Shown here in pieces: positions 47,335 through 60,241 of a stretch of DNA of 64,000 bases. This stretch comes from Halichondria panicea (lineage: Eukaryota > Porifera > Demospongiae > Suberitida > Halichondriidae), in assembly GCF_963675165.1 (NCBI RefSeq), contig NC_087383.1:2324979-2388978 (forward strand), written 5' to 3'. Made by a program: the position numbers and the translations under genes. Within the stretch, counting starts at the first letter, position 1. Every line of letters begins with the position of its first letter. The notes below the pieces were generated by a model that made no database searches, had not been told where the DNA came from, and saw nothing but the letters and a program-made list of their open reading frames with translations.

Positions 47335-47592
47335 CAGGGTTTCATCTAGGATAACAAGTTGGGGGGGGGGGGAATTGGGAGTGCGTAAGCGAGTCGCAAA
47401 GTGTTTGGCTATGCCCACTTTTGTTTTAAAAAAAGTTGATTACACCAAGCTTAACCTAACGCATCACAGTAGAGATATCTACCTTTAGTTAATCACATTA
47501 ACTAATGTGGTGACATGTAGTACTAATGTGATGATGTCATTATTCTACAACATGGGGGGGAAGAACCACCCCCCCCAATAGATGAAACCCTG
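47335..47592. mobile_element. TIR element with CAGGGTTTCATCTAG ends, unit 4
   Basis: Longer form of 37446-37623 with about 80 extra internal bases and facing G/C homopolymers. Confidence 0.7.
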
Positions 47593-47707
47593 ACAAACTG
47601 ATATAGTACCAGAAATGCAACCTTTATATGGGGAAAAAAAACGGGCAATAGTCTCTAGACACAATCGGCATCATGTATTGTGTATTTTGCCTAAGCCATA
47701 ATCAGTA

Positions 47708-47925
47708 CATACTGTATAGCAGGTCATTTTCGTGGGATAAAAAATCCGAGACAAAATCGTAGGTGTGGTGCAGCAGTGATTTTGTGTGTAAAAATTCCCT
47801 TTGCTTCACTGCATTGCATGCGTTCCGGTCAACCATGCCTACGTTTTCGTGAGTGATAAATATTCGTCAAGGTTTAGCTTGCCCACGGAAACTATACCCA
47901 GGACGCTATACGTACGGTACGGTAT
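47708..47925. mobile_element. MITE, TACTGTATAGCAGGTCATT end, unit 4
   Basis: Same element as 30533-30747, next to exon H. Confidence 0.6.
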
Positions 47926-47943
47926 ACTGTACCACTTTATCAC

Positions 47944-50184
47944 CTGTTTCAAGTACTCTTCCTTCTCCTGTTACTTTGTAGCACTCAAATATGTCCACCC
48001 CGTCCACTGCAGGCACACTGCTCTGATCCAACTCCTTACAGCGATCCAGTGCCTTCTTGAGCTCTTCCTCCATCACAAGTCTCTCTTGCACAGCAGACTG
48101 GGTAATAGATTGCATGGTGGTCAACTACACACACACAGGTATACAGATACAACCATCATAGCATCGTGGTAGTGGTACAATAGTTATAATAAAGGTACAG
48201 TAGACTCTCGTTATTCCGACTCTCTGAAGTACGGCCTGAAATGTGGCCAACTCGCTATTCTGTATACTTGCTGCCCCAAACTAGTAATTTTATACGTATA
48301 CATTTTGGGTGTGGTTTAGCAGAAAAACTGTGTGTGGGGGGAGTGGTTGGGGTGTACAATGAAAGGTAGGAAGCGGGATGCTCATGAACACTACAATGAA
48401 AGTTATAAAAAAGGTAAACCGTTTTGTGAGCAAACACAGCTGTGGGATTACATTGTAATAGAGAGGAAATATGATTCATTATCTTTATTTGTTATCCTCG
48501 AGACAAAACCGCAAAATTAGTCATTAATATTCGAGGTAGGTTGATTTTAAGCCGCGGCTATTTTCTGAAATGCAAACTACCGCGCTCTTCTGGCCAAGTT
48601 GCACTGTCCCAAGGGTGGCCGGATTAACGAGAGTCTACTGTACATGTATTAATTATACAGTATTTACCGAGTGCAAACATGTACATGCTAAACTCACATC
48701 TGCCCTTGCTGTTGGCCAGTTCCAATTCTCTCACCAGCTCAGCCATGACACCCGGGTCCATGATTTGAGACCTCTCGGGCAGTATCTCCTCCAACTCCCT
48801 CAGCAGGTCATCCTCTAGAAATTGAATGGTCTCACTCTTCTCCTCAACCTGACAGGGGAACATCAATAAGTTGCTGCCAGGTGGAGAATACTCGACATAC
48901 AATAGTGACATGCATGTACACTCAACTACTGAATCTGGCAATGAAATTTAACGGTATTCTCCCACTTTGAAATAAAGGCCAGCTTAAAGTTGGACTGTAG
49001 TTAGCAAATAGTAGATCGATTTTGATTAAAGGCCAGTGAATATTCTAACCACTGCACATGTGTATCTCTCACCTCTGTGGGTGGTATAGGAACGAGGGAG
49101 GCCCTCTGATACTGTCTAGAGGACTGGACTTCTTCTCACTGCCAAGGTATAAAAACAAAATATGCATTTGGTAAAATCTACTCTCAAACAACATTGCACA
49201 TTGACAGGTAAAGGGTTATTAAAGTAAAATATGAAGTTTGACCAAGCATTCCTCCTCTCACCTCCTGCTCATTCAGGAACTTCATGAACCTTTGAAGGAC
49301 TCGTCACATGATCTTGAAAGATACGGACTTGGTTGAGGATTTGAGTGGGGCTAAAGTGAGAGAGGAGGTTGTGGGAGAGGGGCCTCAGACCAGGGCTGGT
49401 GGGACGCAGTGTCACGTGAGAGAAGACTCGGACACATGATCCTCCGTCTGCGGACAGTTGCTGTGAGGAGAATGAGAATTGTAAGGCACTGGAATTGAAC
49501 TGTGCACAAGCACGAAATACATGCACTATTTTATTCGTACCACATAACTAACTAAAAATGCTCACCAATAAAACACCACACCACTTGGTGTACAACATTT
49601 TAACGAATCTACAAATGAACTTCAGTTCCTCTAGACAACCTGCCCAACCCTCCACATACACACTGGCTGCATCATGCATAAAGAAAATGCATCTATTTTC
49701 ACAGCGTTTGACCATCAAACGTATCAGAGAATAATCTCACGCCCATATTGCTGATTTGCTTGAAATGCCCACCACCATCTTAGCAATGTACCAGCAAGGG
49801 GCTTTTGTTGTGAGCATCAATGGTAGGCCATGGCATTCAGTTGCTATTGATGAGTCACATGAAATGCAGGTACTCTCTGATAAGAAGATCTTAATTGGAC
49901 TGTTTGTATCTGAAATGGGAGGCTTACTACAACTTCATATCAGCTAAAGCCTACAAGGTGTTAGGGCCTTCTGAAAATATGATTTCCTCTACCAACTCGA
50001 TCAAAACTATATAAGAAACAATTTTACTTTTCCCTAGTGAGATCTCAGCTCTCTCAACTCTGGCGACCAATTACTGCTCAAATACATTTATTCTTAAAGT
50101 GATTGAGCTCACCTTTGGTAGCGCTGACTTATCACAGCTGTTGGTCCAATTCTCCAGAACTCTGAGCTTCCCCTCGAGGTGCAA
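47944..50184 (-). pseudogene. Kinesin gene fragment, unit 4
   Basis: H 48097-47944 (full 154-nt form, VDIFECYKVTGEG), G 48848-48698 with a one-base insertion shifting the frame after LELANSK, F 49138-49073, D 49460-49262 and C 50184-50113. No motor exons remain. Confidence 0.6.
49756..49947 (+). other. Transposon-like ORF fragment, unit 4
   Basis: Same frame as 42573-42755 with HEM retained (VAIDESHEMQVLSDKKIL). Confidence 0.4.
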
Positions 50185-50290
50185 CTGCAAGTGACAGAAG
50201 ATTTAAGTTGAGGTTGAGAAAAGAGTTTCATGCAATAAAGTTAGAAGACACTGAATAAGCAGATTACCAGATAAAGTACAGCATAATTAT

Positions 50291-50648
50291 GTTCTGGACA
50301 GGAAATTGTCCGGGTATAATTGGAACAGATTTTTATAGCGCATGCGAAGTGTCCGGGAATAATTAGCATGCAGCTGCATACGAGTGAGCTAAGTTTAATA
50401 GAACAGGGTACGACTGAATAGTTGCACTATTATAGCTATCTAAAACTAGATACTCAAAGCTATCTAACTGCAGCACTCTAAGTATTACTGGCTGGTTATG
50501 ACTGTAACTCAACTTTTCAAGGTATTGTCCGGACAAATGTAATATTAAAGCACAAGAGTGTCCGTTGTATTAGAACAACGAAAATTGGCAGGCAAGAGTG
50601 TCAGGGATAATTAGAAGTTTCTGAGGCGATAAATTAGAAGATATACGG
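50291..50648. mobile_element. MITE relative of 12745-13133, unit 4
   Basis: Essentially identical to 43101-43458, supporting recent duplication of the whole unit. Confidence 0.7.
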
Positions 50649-50802
50649 TACCTCAGAAACAGACATGCAAGTTCGTTGTCTAAGGACATAATTATTGCAG
50701 TGCTTATAACTATGGCTAATACAAGGGTGCTCAGTTAAAGTCGACCATACATACTTGATCCATATTATACATGTACCCTGGGAGCAGTACAATAAGTCAA
50801 GA

Positions 50803-50992
50803 GCTCATAGTAAAAAAGAGAGAGTATCGAACGCATCGCTATCTTGCATCAGATATATTCGGAAAGTAACGTGACACCCTGTCTGAAACACGTCATCAAT
50901 TAAATTGATCAGTTACAAAGCAGGAAGTTACGCTACTTTCCAAATACATCTTATGCTACGTTGGATACTCTCTCTCTCTTATTATGGGACTC
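50803..50992. mobile_element. MITE, AAAGAGAG ends, unit 4
   Basis: Essentially identical to 43612-43801. Confidence 0.65.
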
Positions 50993-51427
50993 TTGTTATT
51001 AGCGGCCTCTCAAAAAATTGGCTAAGAATAATTACATGTACACAGCTGTAGGTACACACTTGCCCAACCCACTCACCAGAGAGGACACCTTCGAGGTTAG
51101 GTAAATTTATGACCTCTAAAAGTAGCGACAGCTGCGTTGACAATTAATTTTTAATGCCGCGTCCTAAATGGAGGTAAATGTAGGCACACCCTAGTAAAGT
51201 AGTAAAGATTCTAACTCACTGGAAAATACGTTTTTAAGTGGCTATAGAAATCGAGGCAAGTAGACTGAGTAGAGTTACATGTACCTCCAATTAGATGAGA
51301 CCCTCTAAATAATGGACACCAGGTCTTCAACATGATTTTCAACCTCCAAAAGAAGCGATCTCTGGCTTCAATAAGTTTTAAAAAGTGTTGCTTTAATTAA
51401 AGGTCTTACGGTAATCACATTTCTTAC

Positions 51428-51616
51428 TTGAATACGTCGGGTTCATTACTGACAGGCAGCATTCTCAGCCTCAAACTGTGCAAAGGAACAGAAAACATGA
51501 TCCACGACGTACCTTACAAGGTAACATAAACCAAGAGATGAACCAGACAATCATCTATGGCTAATAAATTGACTCACCATCTTTCCATTAGGAGAATGCT
51601 GTAATACTTTAGCAAT
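51428..51616 (-). pseudogene. IQGAP GAP-domain shards upstream of NLR5
   Basis: Exon J from 51578 and exon I 51475-51428, matching the unit 3 copies including the one-base loss. Confidence 0.6.
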
Positions 51617-51692
51617 GGAGCCAGGTTTTGTCTCTAGCTCTAGCTAGCTCTGTGGGTGAAAACAATATGTCTTTGGTGGGTGTGGTGGTGAA

Positions 51693-51750
51693 TGTAAAAA
51701 GTGGGTGTATCTCAATCTTAGATATCTGAGATACACCCACTTTTTTTGCA
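51693..51750 (+). promoter_or_regulatory. Fold-back hairpin upstream of NLR5
   Basis: Identical to the NLR4 hairpin; 86 bp before the ATG. Confidence 0.65.
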
Positions 51751-51836
51751 AGTCATGCAAAAACAACAACACTCAATAATATATTTCAGAGAAATCTAGA
51801 GCTAGCTAGCTGCAAGGCACAGATTTATTTACTGGA

Positions 51837-52787
51837 ATGGCCACTAAAGAGCAGAACCAAGGTATAAAGACTGTCATGTTTCCTATAAAGGATAAACCCA
51901 ATGATTGCTAAAGCATAAAACCCTCATTGGTGATTGCTAACCTTGTGTGCTTGCTATCTATTTTCAGAGCTCACAATTGACGATCTGAAGACAGAAATGA
52001 AACTGACTGATGAGCAGCTCAATACAGTAATAAAGGAACCAGATCTACCCGAGTTAGCAGCATGTTTCGACAATGTTCACAAAGGCTATCTTGAAAAATT
52101 GGAGCTCTCACCTGGAGAGCAAACTGACGTGAGGACTAGAGCATATGTAGATGGCACTCTGGCAGGAATGTTGCTGTCTACTTAATTGCTATTGTTACAC
52201 ATACAATTCTCTATTAACTATCACCAGGAATGGTACTCACCTATTGTTTTGTTTCCCCAGACTCCACCACCTCGTGTCCTCCCTCCCGAGAGAGGGTCCT
52301 GCTGAACCACAAGCTGTCCTCGTACAGGGACTACCTACAAAGTCGCTACAGAATGCAAGTATCCACATCAGCCACACAATGGCCTCCCGTCCCAACAAAG
52401 ACAATTTTCGAACTAGCCATGATTCAGAAGGAGGAAATACAGAGAGGAAGAATCGACGATGAATTTGTTAGGCTAACAATTACGGGGAAAATTGACGATA
52501 TTTTACTTCAAAAAACTCCGGTTAACTTAACTAACATTTTCCCTGAGATTGAGGATACACGAAACTTTGTGTTGATTGAAGGAGCTCCCGGCTCTGGCAA
52601 GAGCACCCTTGCTCTACACATCTGTCAGGAGTGGGCAAAGGGGAAACTGTTCCAACAGTTCGATATTGCAATCCTGGTGAGACTGAGAGATCCCCTCGTT
52701 AGAGAAGCAAAAACAATAGAAGATCTTCTCCCTTGTAGGAATTCAACACTGGCATGCCAAATAGGGGCAACAATTATAATTAATTGA
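51837..52787 (+). pseudogene. NLR5: truncated NLR, sister of NLR4
   Basis: Exon 1 is 51837-51861. Exon 2 from 51968 has the same DEATH-domain deletion and stop (52183-52185) as NLR4. Exon 3 from 52261 lacks the NLR4 nonsense codon (CAA retained), so NACHT reads through Walker A. An extra deletion of about 100 bp relative to NLR4, just after TLACQIGAT, removes Walker B and ends the frame at 52787. If exon 2 is skipped, the phase allows a protein of MATKEQNQ plus the N-terminal half of NACHT, about 184 residues. Confidence 0.88.
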
Positions 52788-53169
52788 TTGATTATTAATT
52801 GAGATTGATTGTTATTCATACAGTTTTGACAATTGATTTTAATTCTGCCATAATGCATTCAATGACAATTTAAATGCATAGAGAAAAGTAGTGAAGTATT
52901 ATATACTAGTATATATAATTATGTTAGACACTATAAAAACAAATGTTGTTAATTAATTACAACTTGTTAATAGCACAGCAATAACAAAGGCTTCTCCTTG
53001 GTAACAATAACAGACACACAGACACACGCACACGCACACAGTCAGCTTTACCGTAGCCCTCGTGCGGCTACGCCTCGAGGCATAACAAGGGCTTCTCCTG
53101 GTAATAATGATAAATGCTCACATGCACAGTAAATTGTCAATGAACACAAAGCAATTTGCTAGTGAAAAT

Positions 53170-54319
53170 CCAATTTAACGCTCTGATGCCTTTTGTTCAT
53201 ATAATTATGAGGAAGATGAGCAAATTAACGTTCACTTTAGCCCTCCCAAACATCTTCTAAACATCTTCATGATTGCCAGGCCCTCGTATTGCAGCTGAAG
53301 GAGGTCCTGTGTGGGGAGAAGAGAGGGCAGTGAAACACTTCAACTGGTATAAGACAAAGAATGCATGTATTCTACATAACACAAAATCATATTAGTACTC
53401 CCTTTATTGCTCCCCTCACCTGGAAGATCAGCTCCACCTTCTCTATCTGCCTGCCCAGGAAACGACCAGACACCTCAAACTTGCTCACATCCACTGACGT
53501 CATCTTAAACACAACATTTCTGAACCTGGGGGAGTGTTAACATAGCGCTCAACGTTACACATAGAGGCATAAAATAAGTCAATAGCCTCACACTGAAATA
53601 GATTAGTAGTAGAATCTGGACAAAGTACGTACAAGAGCAATAATATTAAGAGCACATGTCGATGATTATCATGTTGTTTGATCATAGTAGAGGGATTCCC
53701 AGAATAGTACATCAATGACAAGAGACATACGAAGCTCTTAACATCAATACCGTGACACACCAATGTACGCAGGAATTGAAAGCATAATTATATTCTATTT
53801 AGTATATAGACAGCCCGTATTAAAGATCTAAGCACACAACACAAGTATGTTAGTATCTGCTATGCACTCTCCAGTACGTAGGTGGAGACTTACAGAATGG
53901 GTGGGGCATATCTCCATGGACACTGATGCAGATGATTTGTTTGATCACGTCAGAGTACGCGTCAATACCCAGCTATCTCTCCGGGGAGTCCACTGTCGAT
54001 GCCCACAGGAAGAACCCTCTGGGGGGGAACAGTGAGAGTCATATTATGATTCAGTTCCGGGAATAAATGTCATAGAAAGTCACTAATTGACTCACATTTT
54101 TTCCAGCCGAGGCAAATGGAGCACAGCTATAGGTTACGTCTCTGTGGGGCATGGAAAAATTGATTTACTGAAATTGTGTATCAGGTTTTAAGCAACTAAT
54201 AAGGATTATCACTTATTGAGCGCACAATTCCCCGCCCACACACACCTGGTCAGTAGACAGCTGATTGCCTATCCACAACATTGAAGGATTTTATCGCAGC
54301 TATGTACTTCATTGTACAG
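53170..54319 (-). pseudogene. IQGAP 3'-end fragment, unit 5
   Basis: Carries the best-preserved penultimate exon (53519-53420): VVFKMTSVDVSKFEVSGRFL followed by GRQIEKVELIFQ, matching the IQGAP FEI...FEVKAKFMG...L.YQ region. The last exon (to 53306) has a short tandem duplication of AAACATCTTC that breaks its frame. The GAP exon (54018-53894) contains an in-frame TAG. Exon K is 54319-54246. Clearly IQGAP, clearly non-functional here. Confidence 0.75.
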
Positions 54320-54448
54320 CTGCAAGGGGAGTGACGTGTGATACAGTGTGATTCAATGAAAGTCAGTACAACACAGTTAGTGTATGTTTACCAAAGAGGT
54401 ACATGAGATTGTTCTGACAAATCATTCTTGTACTCTCTAATACACTAA

Positions 54449-54711
54449 CAGGGTTTCATCTAGGATAACAAGTTGGGGGGGGGGGGGGGGAGAGATTTGG
54501 GAGTGCGTAAGCATGTCGCAACATGTTTGGCTACGCCCACTTTTGTTTTAAAAAAAAGTTGATTACAACATGCTTAACCTAACGCATCACAGTAGAGATA
54601 TCTACCTTTAGTTAACTAATGTGGTGACATGTAGTACTAATGTGATGATGTCATTATTCTACAACATGGGGTGGGGAAGAACCACCCCCCCCCCCAATAG
54701 ATGAAACCCTG
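54449..54711. mobile_element. TIR element with CAGGGTTTCATCTAG ends, unit 5
   Basis: Same element as 47335-47592; the homopolymer runs are longest here (G tract near 54475). Confidence 0.7.
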
Positions 54712-54830
54712 ACTAACTGATACAGTACCAGAAATGCAACTTTTATATGGGGAAAAAAAAAGGACAATAGTCTCTAGACACAATCGGCATCATGTATTGT
54801 GTATTTTGCCTAAGCCTTAATCAGTACATA

Positions 54831-55045
54831 CTGTATAGCAGGTCATTTTCGTGGGATAAAAAATCCGAGACAAAAACGTAGGCGTGGTGCAGCAGTGATT
54901 TGGTGTGTAAAAATTCCCTTTGCTTCACTGCATTGCACGCGTTCCGGTCAACCATGCCTACGTTTTCGTGAGTGATAAATATTCGTCAAGGTTTAGCTTG
55001 CCCACGGAAACTATACCCAGGACGCTATACGTACGGTACGGTATA
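54831..55045. mobile_element. MITE, TACTGTATAGCAGGTCATT end, unit 5
   Basis: Same element as 30533-30747 and 47708-47925. Confidence 0.6.
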
Positions 55046-57117
55046 CTGTACCACTTTATCACCTGTTTCAAGTACTCTTCCTTCTCCCGTTACTTTGTAG
55101 CACTCGAATATGTCCACCCCGTCCACTGCAGGCACACTGCTCTGCTCCAACTCCTTACAGCGATCCAGTGCCTTCTTGACCTCTTCCTCCATCACAAGTC
55201 TCTCTTGCACAGCAGACTGGGTAATAGATTGCATGGTGGTCATGTACACACACAGGTATACAGATACAACCATCATAGCATCGTGGTAGTGGTACAGTAG
55301 TTATAATAAAGGTACAGTAGACTCTCGCTATTCCGACTCTCTGAAGTACGGCCTGAAATGTGGCCAACTCGCTATTCTGTATACTTGCTGCCCCAAACTA
55401 GTAATTTTATACGTATACATTTTGGGTGTGGTTTAGTAGAAAAACTGTGTGTGGGGGGAGTGGTTGGGGTGTACAATGAGAGGTAGGAAGCGGGATGCTC
55501 ATGAACACTACAATGAAAGTTATAAAAAAGGTAAACCGTTTTGTGAGCAAACACAGCTGTGGGATTACATTGTAATAGAGAGGAAATGATTCATTATCTT
55601 TATTTATTATCCTCGAGACAAAACCGCAAAATTAGTCATTAATATTCGAGGTAGGTTGATTATAAGCCGCGGCTATTTTCTGAAATGCAAACTACCGCGC
55701 TATTCCGGCCAAGTTGCACTGTCCCAAGGGTGGCCGGATTAACGAGAGTCTACTGTACATGTATTAATTATACAGTATTCACCGAGTGTATACATGTACA
55801 TGCTAAACTCACATCTGCCTTGCTGTTGGCCAGTTCCAATTCTCTCACCAGCTCAGCCATGACACGTGGGTCCATGATTTGAGACCTCTCGAGCAGCTTC
55901 TCCTCCAACTCCCTCAGCAGGTCATCCTCTAGACATTGAATGGTCTCACTCTTCTCCTCAACCTGACAAGGGAACATCAATAAGTTGCTGCCAGGTGGAG
56001 AATACTCGACATACAATAGTGACGTGCATGTACAGTCAACTACTGAAAATCTGGCAATGAAATTTAACGGTATTCTCCCACTTTGAGATAAAGGTCAGCT
56101 TAAAGTTGGACTGTAGTTAGGTATTAAATAGGCATCTGCTATCAGGGTTGTTGCAATAACTATTATAAAGAGATAGTAGCGTACGTGTAATCACACAGTA
56201 CACCATCAGATCGGCTATTCAGAGCATAGATCATACAGTATATACATGATCAATTGCTAAATGCTCTGAAATGCAGCTCACTAGCAAAAAAAAGTAATGC
56301 CTAGCAAATAGTAGATTTATTTTGATTAAAGGCCACTGAATATTCTAACCACTGCACATGTGTATCTCTCACCTCTGTGGGTGGTATAGGAACGAGGGAG
56401 GCCCTCTGATACTGTCTAGAGGACTAGGACTGGACTTCTTCTTCTCACTGCCAATCTAGGAGGTATGAAAACATAATATGCATTTGGTAAAGATCTACTC
56501 CAAAACAACATTGCAATTGATCCACATTGACAGGTAAAGGGTCATTAAAGTAAAATCTGATATTTGAGCACAAACATTCCTCCTCTCACCTCCTGCTCAT
56601 TCAGGAACTTCATGAACTTGGTAGGAGTGAAGTGCACTTTGAAGGACTCGTCACATGATCTTGGAGCAAAAGATACGGACTTGGTTGAGGATTTGAGTGA
56701 GGATAAAGTGAGAGAGGAGGTTGTGGGGGGAGGGGCCTCAGACCAGGGCTGGTGGGACGTAGTGTCACGTGAGAGAAGACTCGGACACATGGTCCTCCGT
56801 CTGGACAGCTGCTGTGAGGAGAATGAGAATTGTAAGGCACTGGAATTGAACTGTGCACAAGCACGAAATACATGTACTATTTTACTCGTACCACATAACT
56901 AACTAAAAATGCTCACCAATAAAACACCACACACCACTTGGTGTACAACATTTTAACGAATCTAAAAGTATACAAATGAACTTCTGCTCCTCTAGACAAC
57001 CTGCCCAACCCTCCACATACACACTGGTTGGATCATGCATAAAGAAAATGGCATCTATTTTCACAGCATTTGACCATCAAACGTATCAGAGAATAATCTC
57101 ACGCCCATATTGCTGAT

Positions 57118-57333
57118 TTGCTTGAAATGCCCACCACCATCTTAGCAATGTACCAGCAAGGGGCTTTTGTTGTGAGCATCAATGGTAGGCCATGGCATTC
57201 AGTTGCTATTGATGAAATGCAGGCACTCTCTGATAAGAAGATTTTGTGCAATCAGATCTTAATTAGAAATGGGAGGCTCACTATCAAAGCCTATAAGGTG
57301 TTAGGTATTCTGAAAATAATTTTCTTCTACTAA
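57118..57333 (+). other. Transposon-like ORF fragment, unit 5
   Basis: Same frame as 32744-33076, with the ESH codons deleted (VAIDEMQALSDKKIL). Confidence 0.4.
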
Positions 57334-58049
57334 CTAGATAAAAACTATAAAGGAAACAATTTTACTTTTCCCTATAGTGAGATCTCAGCTCTCTCAACTC
57401 TGGCGACCATTACTGCTCAAAGACATTTATTCTTAAAGTGATTGAGCTCACCTTTGGTAGCGCTGACTTATCACAGCTGTTGGTCCAATTCTCCAAAACT
57501 CTGAGCTTCCCCTCGAGGTGCAACTGCAACTGACAGAAGAGAAAATAGCTCCAATAATATTATACAATAATTAGTAGTATAGACACTGAAAGAGCAGATT
57601 ACCAGGGACATAATTATTGCAGTGCTTATGATTATAGCTGCTCAAAGTGGTCATAAAGCTTCAACAGAACAACCAACCTGTATATTAAAATAGATGCATG
57701 TACCCTGGGAGCAATGCAGACGTCAATCAGTCAAGTATTTATTCACAGCTGTAGGCACACACTTGCCCAACCCACTCACCAGAGAGGACACCCTGATAGT
57801 GCCATCACTGAGTTCCTCATCTCTAACCCTGCTTTCAATGGTCAGCCTAAATCGAGGTATGAGAAAAACGCTCCAATGTAAACACTGAAAGAGCAGTACT
57901 TCAGAAATAAACATACAGGTTGGTGTCCTATATTGCAGTGCTTGTACTTATAGATAGCTAATACAAGGGTGTTCAGTCATGCAAAGTAGACTACCTTACC
58001 ATAACAACATGATCCATTAATCTAAACATCTTCATACATACAAAATTCA

Positions 58050-58282
58050 GTCCATAATAAAAGAGAGAGAGTATCGAGCGTATATCGTTACCTTGCATCA
58101 GATGTATTCGGAGTGTAACGTTATACCCTGTCTGAACAACTTATGGTATAAATGTTTCTGCCTCGAGGTAAGTAGCGGCTTCTACTCGGATTGTTTGGTT
58201 AAAAAGCAGGAAGTTACGTTACTTTCCGAATACATTTGACGCAAGGTAATGCTACGTTGGATACTCCCTCTCTTTTATTATG
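58050..58282. mobile_element. MITE, AGTCCATAATAAAAGAGAG ends, unit 5
   Basis: Same element and position as 22250-22489, nearly identical. Confidence 0.75.
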
Positions 58283-59470
58283 GACTCTTGCTATTAGCGG
58301 CCTCTCAAAACTGGTAAGAAACTTAAGCAACTGTAATCACATGACGTACGTACATGTACCAACACCATTTTATGAAGGAGAGAGTATAATTATACAAAGC
58401 AGTACATTCAGCGTGGGATTAATATAACTGCACATTTCCATGCAGTGCATACTGTACAATGTAACTATAGTAACTCACACGGTTCACTCTGATAACTTAA
58501 TTTGATATGATCTTCATCAAAAAAGCAACGGGAAGTTTTACTTGATTGGCTACTGTATCAGCTTGTCCCAAAACTGCTCACCCGTGGCACCTGTTGCACT
58601 TACACGCTCTGACCAGCCAGGTCAACCAGGCTCTGAACACAGAGAAGGAGGTAAAATCATCATAATAACAATAACTTATATGTACATTTACACATACATA
58701 GTCTGTACGTGTAGATCAAATTAAAGCAAAATAGTCGACCTAGTGTGTTCACAGCTGTAGGCACACACTTGCCCCACCCACTCACCAGAGAGGACACCCT
58801 GATAGTAGTGCCATCACTGAGTTCCTCATCTCTAACCTTGCTTTCAATGGTCAGTTTGAATATTGTGTGTGATCTGGAGTTGTGCTCGGTAGATCCAAAT
58901 GTCCGGTTCTCTGAGCAGAAGAGATTATACACATTACCAGCACATCAGGTGCACAGGCAGCATGCATGTACATGTACACACAAGGCTAAGTCTGAGAGGT
59001 CACACTAGGGCAGACCAACAGTGGCTGTAATAAAGAGGTGACATGCTAACACAGGTTGCATGAAACCAACCCTATGGAGACTGGGCCATTAACCTGGCTA
59101 CAGGGTGATCACATTAGACAGACAGGTTCACAAAGGTGCACAAGTGATAGTGACTTCCTCTCCCCGATCTCAATGAGACTAGTAAATATCTTGGGGAGGG
59201 AAATCAGCTCCTCAGACAACCCAACCAACTTATGAGTTAGCCTAGCTTGCGCTAATTTAAAGCCCTATTGATTTATTAGTCATAAAAGTGCAACAAAAGC
59301 TGTGCCTATAGCAGCAGCCATTGTGAACTTTGACCGCTTTGGAGATACATAATTATGGCAGGAAATGCAACTTCTGTTTCCTATAATTATTGGACCAAAG
59401 CTAATTCTCCAGAGGTGCACACTTAATACACGGCAATTGGAGTGCAAAACTCAACTCTCTGCAGTTCTGG

Positions 59471-59775
59471 TACTGTAAGACCTCTAATTAAGGTGACCCT
59501 CCAAATATGCAACACTCTCGAGCTTAGGTATTTTTCTGACGACAGCTACGTTGACAATTATGTTTTAATGTCGCGTCCTAAATGATATAGCCACACCCTA
59601 GCATCGTTTTTGGAAAACACGTTCTAGAAATTGAGGCAAGTATAGACTGAGTAGAGCTATCCATAATCAGATACGACAACAGGTTTTTAACATAATTTTT
59701 CAACCTCCAAAAGAAGCGACATCTGGCTTCGTAATTATTAAAAAAAGTGTTGCTTTAATTAAAGGTCTTACGGTA
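59471..59775. mobile_element. MITE with TACTGTAAGACCTCTAATTA ends, unit 5
   Basis: Same element and position as 23633-23929 and 34103-34411. Confidence 0.65.
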
Positions 59776-59788
59776 ATCATATTCTTAC

Positions 59789-60015
59789 TTGAAAACTTGA
59801 ATACGTCGGGTTCATTACTGACAAGACAGGATTCTCAGCCTCAAACTGTGCAAATTAAAGAACAGAAAACATGATCCACGACCTTACAACATAACTTAAA
59901 CCTGTAGATTTAATAACCAGACAATTTATTATTATTGATGAACCAGACAATAATCTATGGCTGATCAATTGACTCACCCTCCTTCCATTCGGAGAATGCT
60001 GTAATACTTTAGCAA
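59789..60015 (-). pseudogene. IQGAP GAP-domain shards upstream of NLR6
   Basis: Exon J from 59978 (IAKVLQHSPNGR variant) and exon I 59845-59789 (FEAENPVLSVMNP-like). Confidence 0.6.
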
Positions 60016-60103
60016 TGCGATGGAGCTAAAAGCTAGCTAGCCAGGTTTCATCATAGATAAACTATGGTTTCACTCAAATGTCTTTGGTGGGTGTGGTATT
60101 AAA

Positions 60104-60150
60104 TGCAAAAGTGGGTGTATCTCATTCTTAGATACCTGAGATACACCCAC
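60104..60150 (+). promoter_or_regulatory. Fold-back hairpin upstream of NLR6
   Basis: Core GTGGGTGTATCTCA/TGAGATACACCCAC kept, with a shorter left A-tract and changed loop; 91 bp before the ATG. Confidence 0.65.
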
Positions 60151-60241
60151 TTTTTTTGCAAGTCATGCAAAAACAACAACACACCCAATATATTTCAGAG
60201 AGATCTAGAGCTAGCTGCAAGGCACAGATTTATTTGCTGGA

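Larger units (their letters stand above)
55063..59228 (-). pseudogene. Kinesin gene fragment, unit 5
   Basis: H 55216-55063, G 55962-55813, F 56447-56373 (9-nt insertion), D 56811-56590 in full form (SFKVHFTPTKFMKFLNEQE), C 57523-57452, partial A 57848-57780, B 58632-58582 with a one-base deletion inside LAGSER, A 58910-58786, and Z 59228-59157 whose donor GTAAGT has become GAAGTC. It has the longest list of kinesin exons in the window but at least two disabling changes. Confidence 0.75.
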
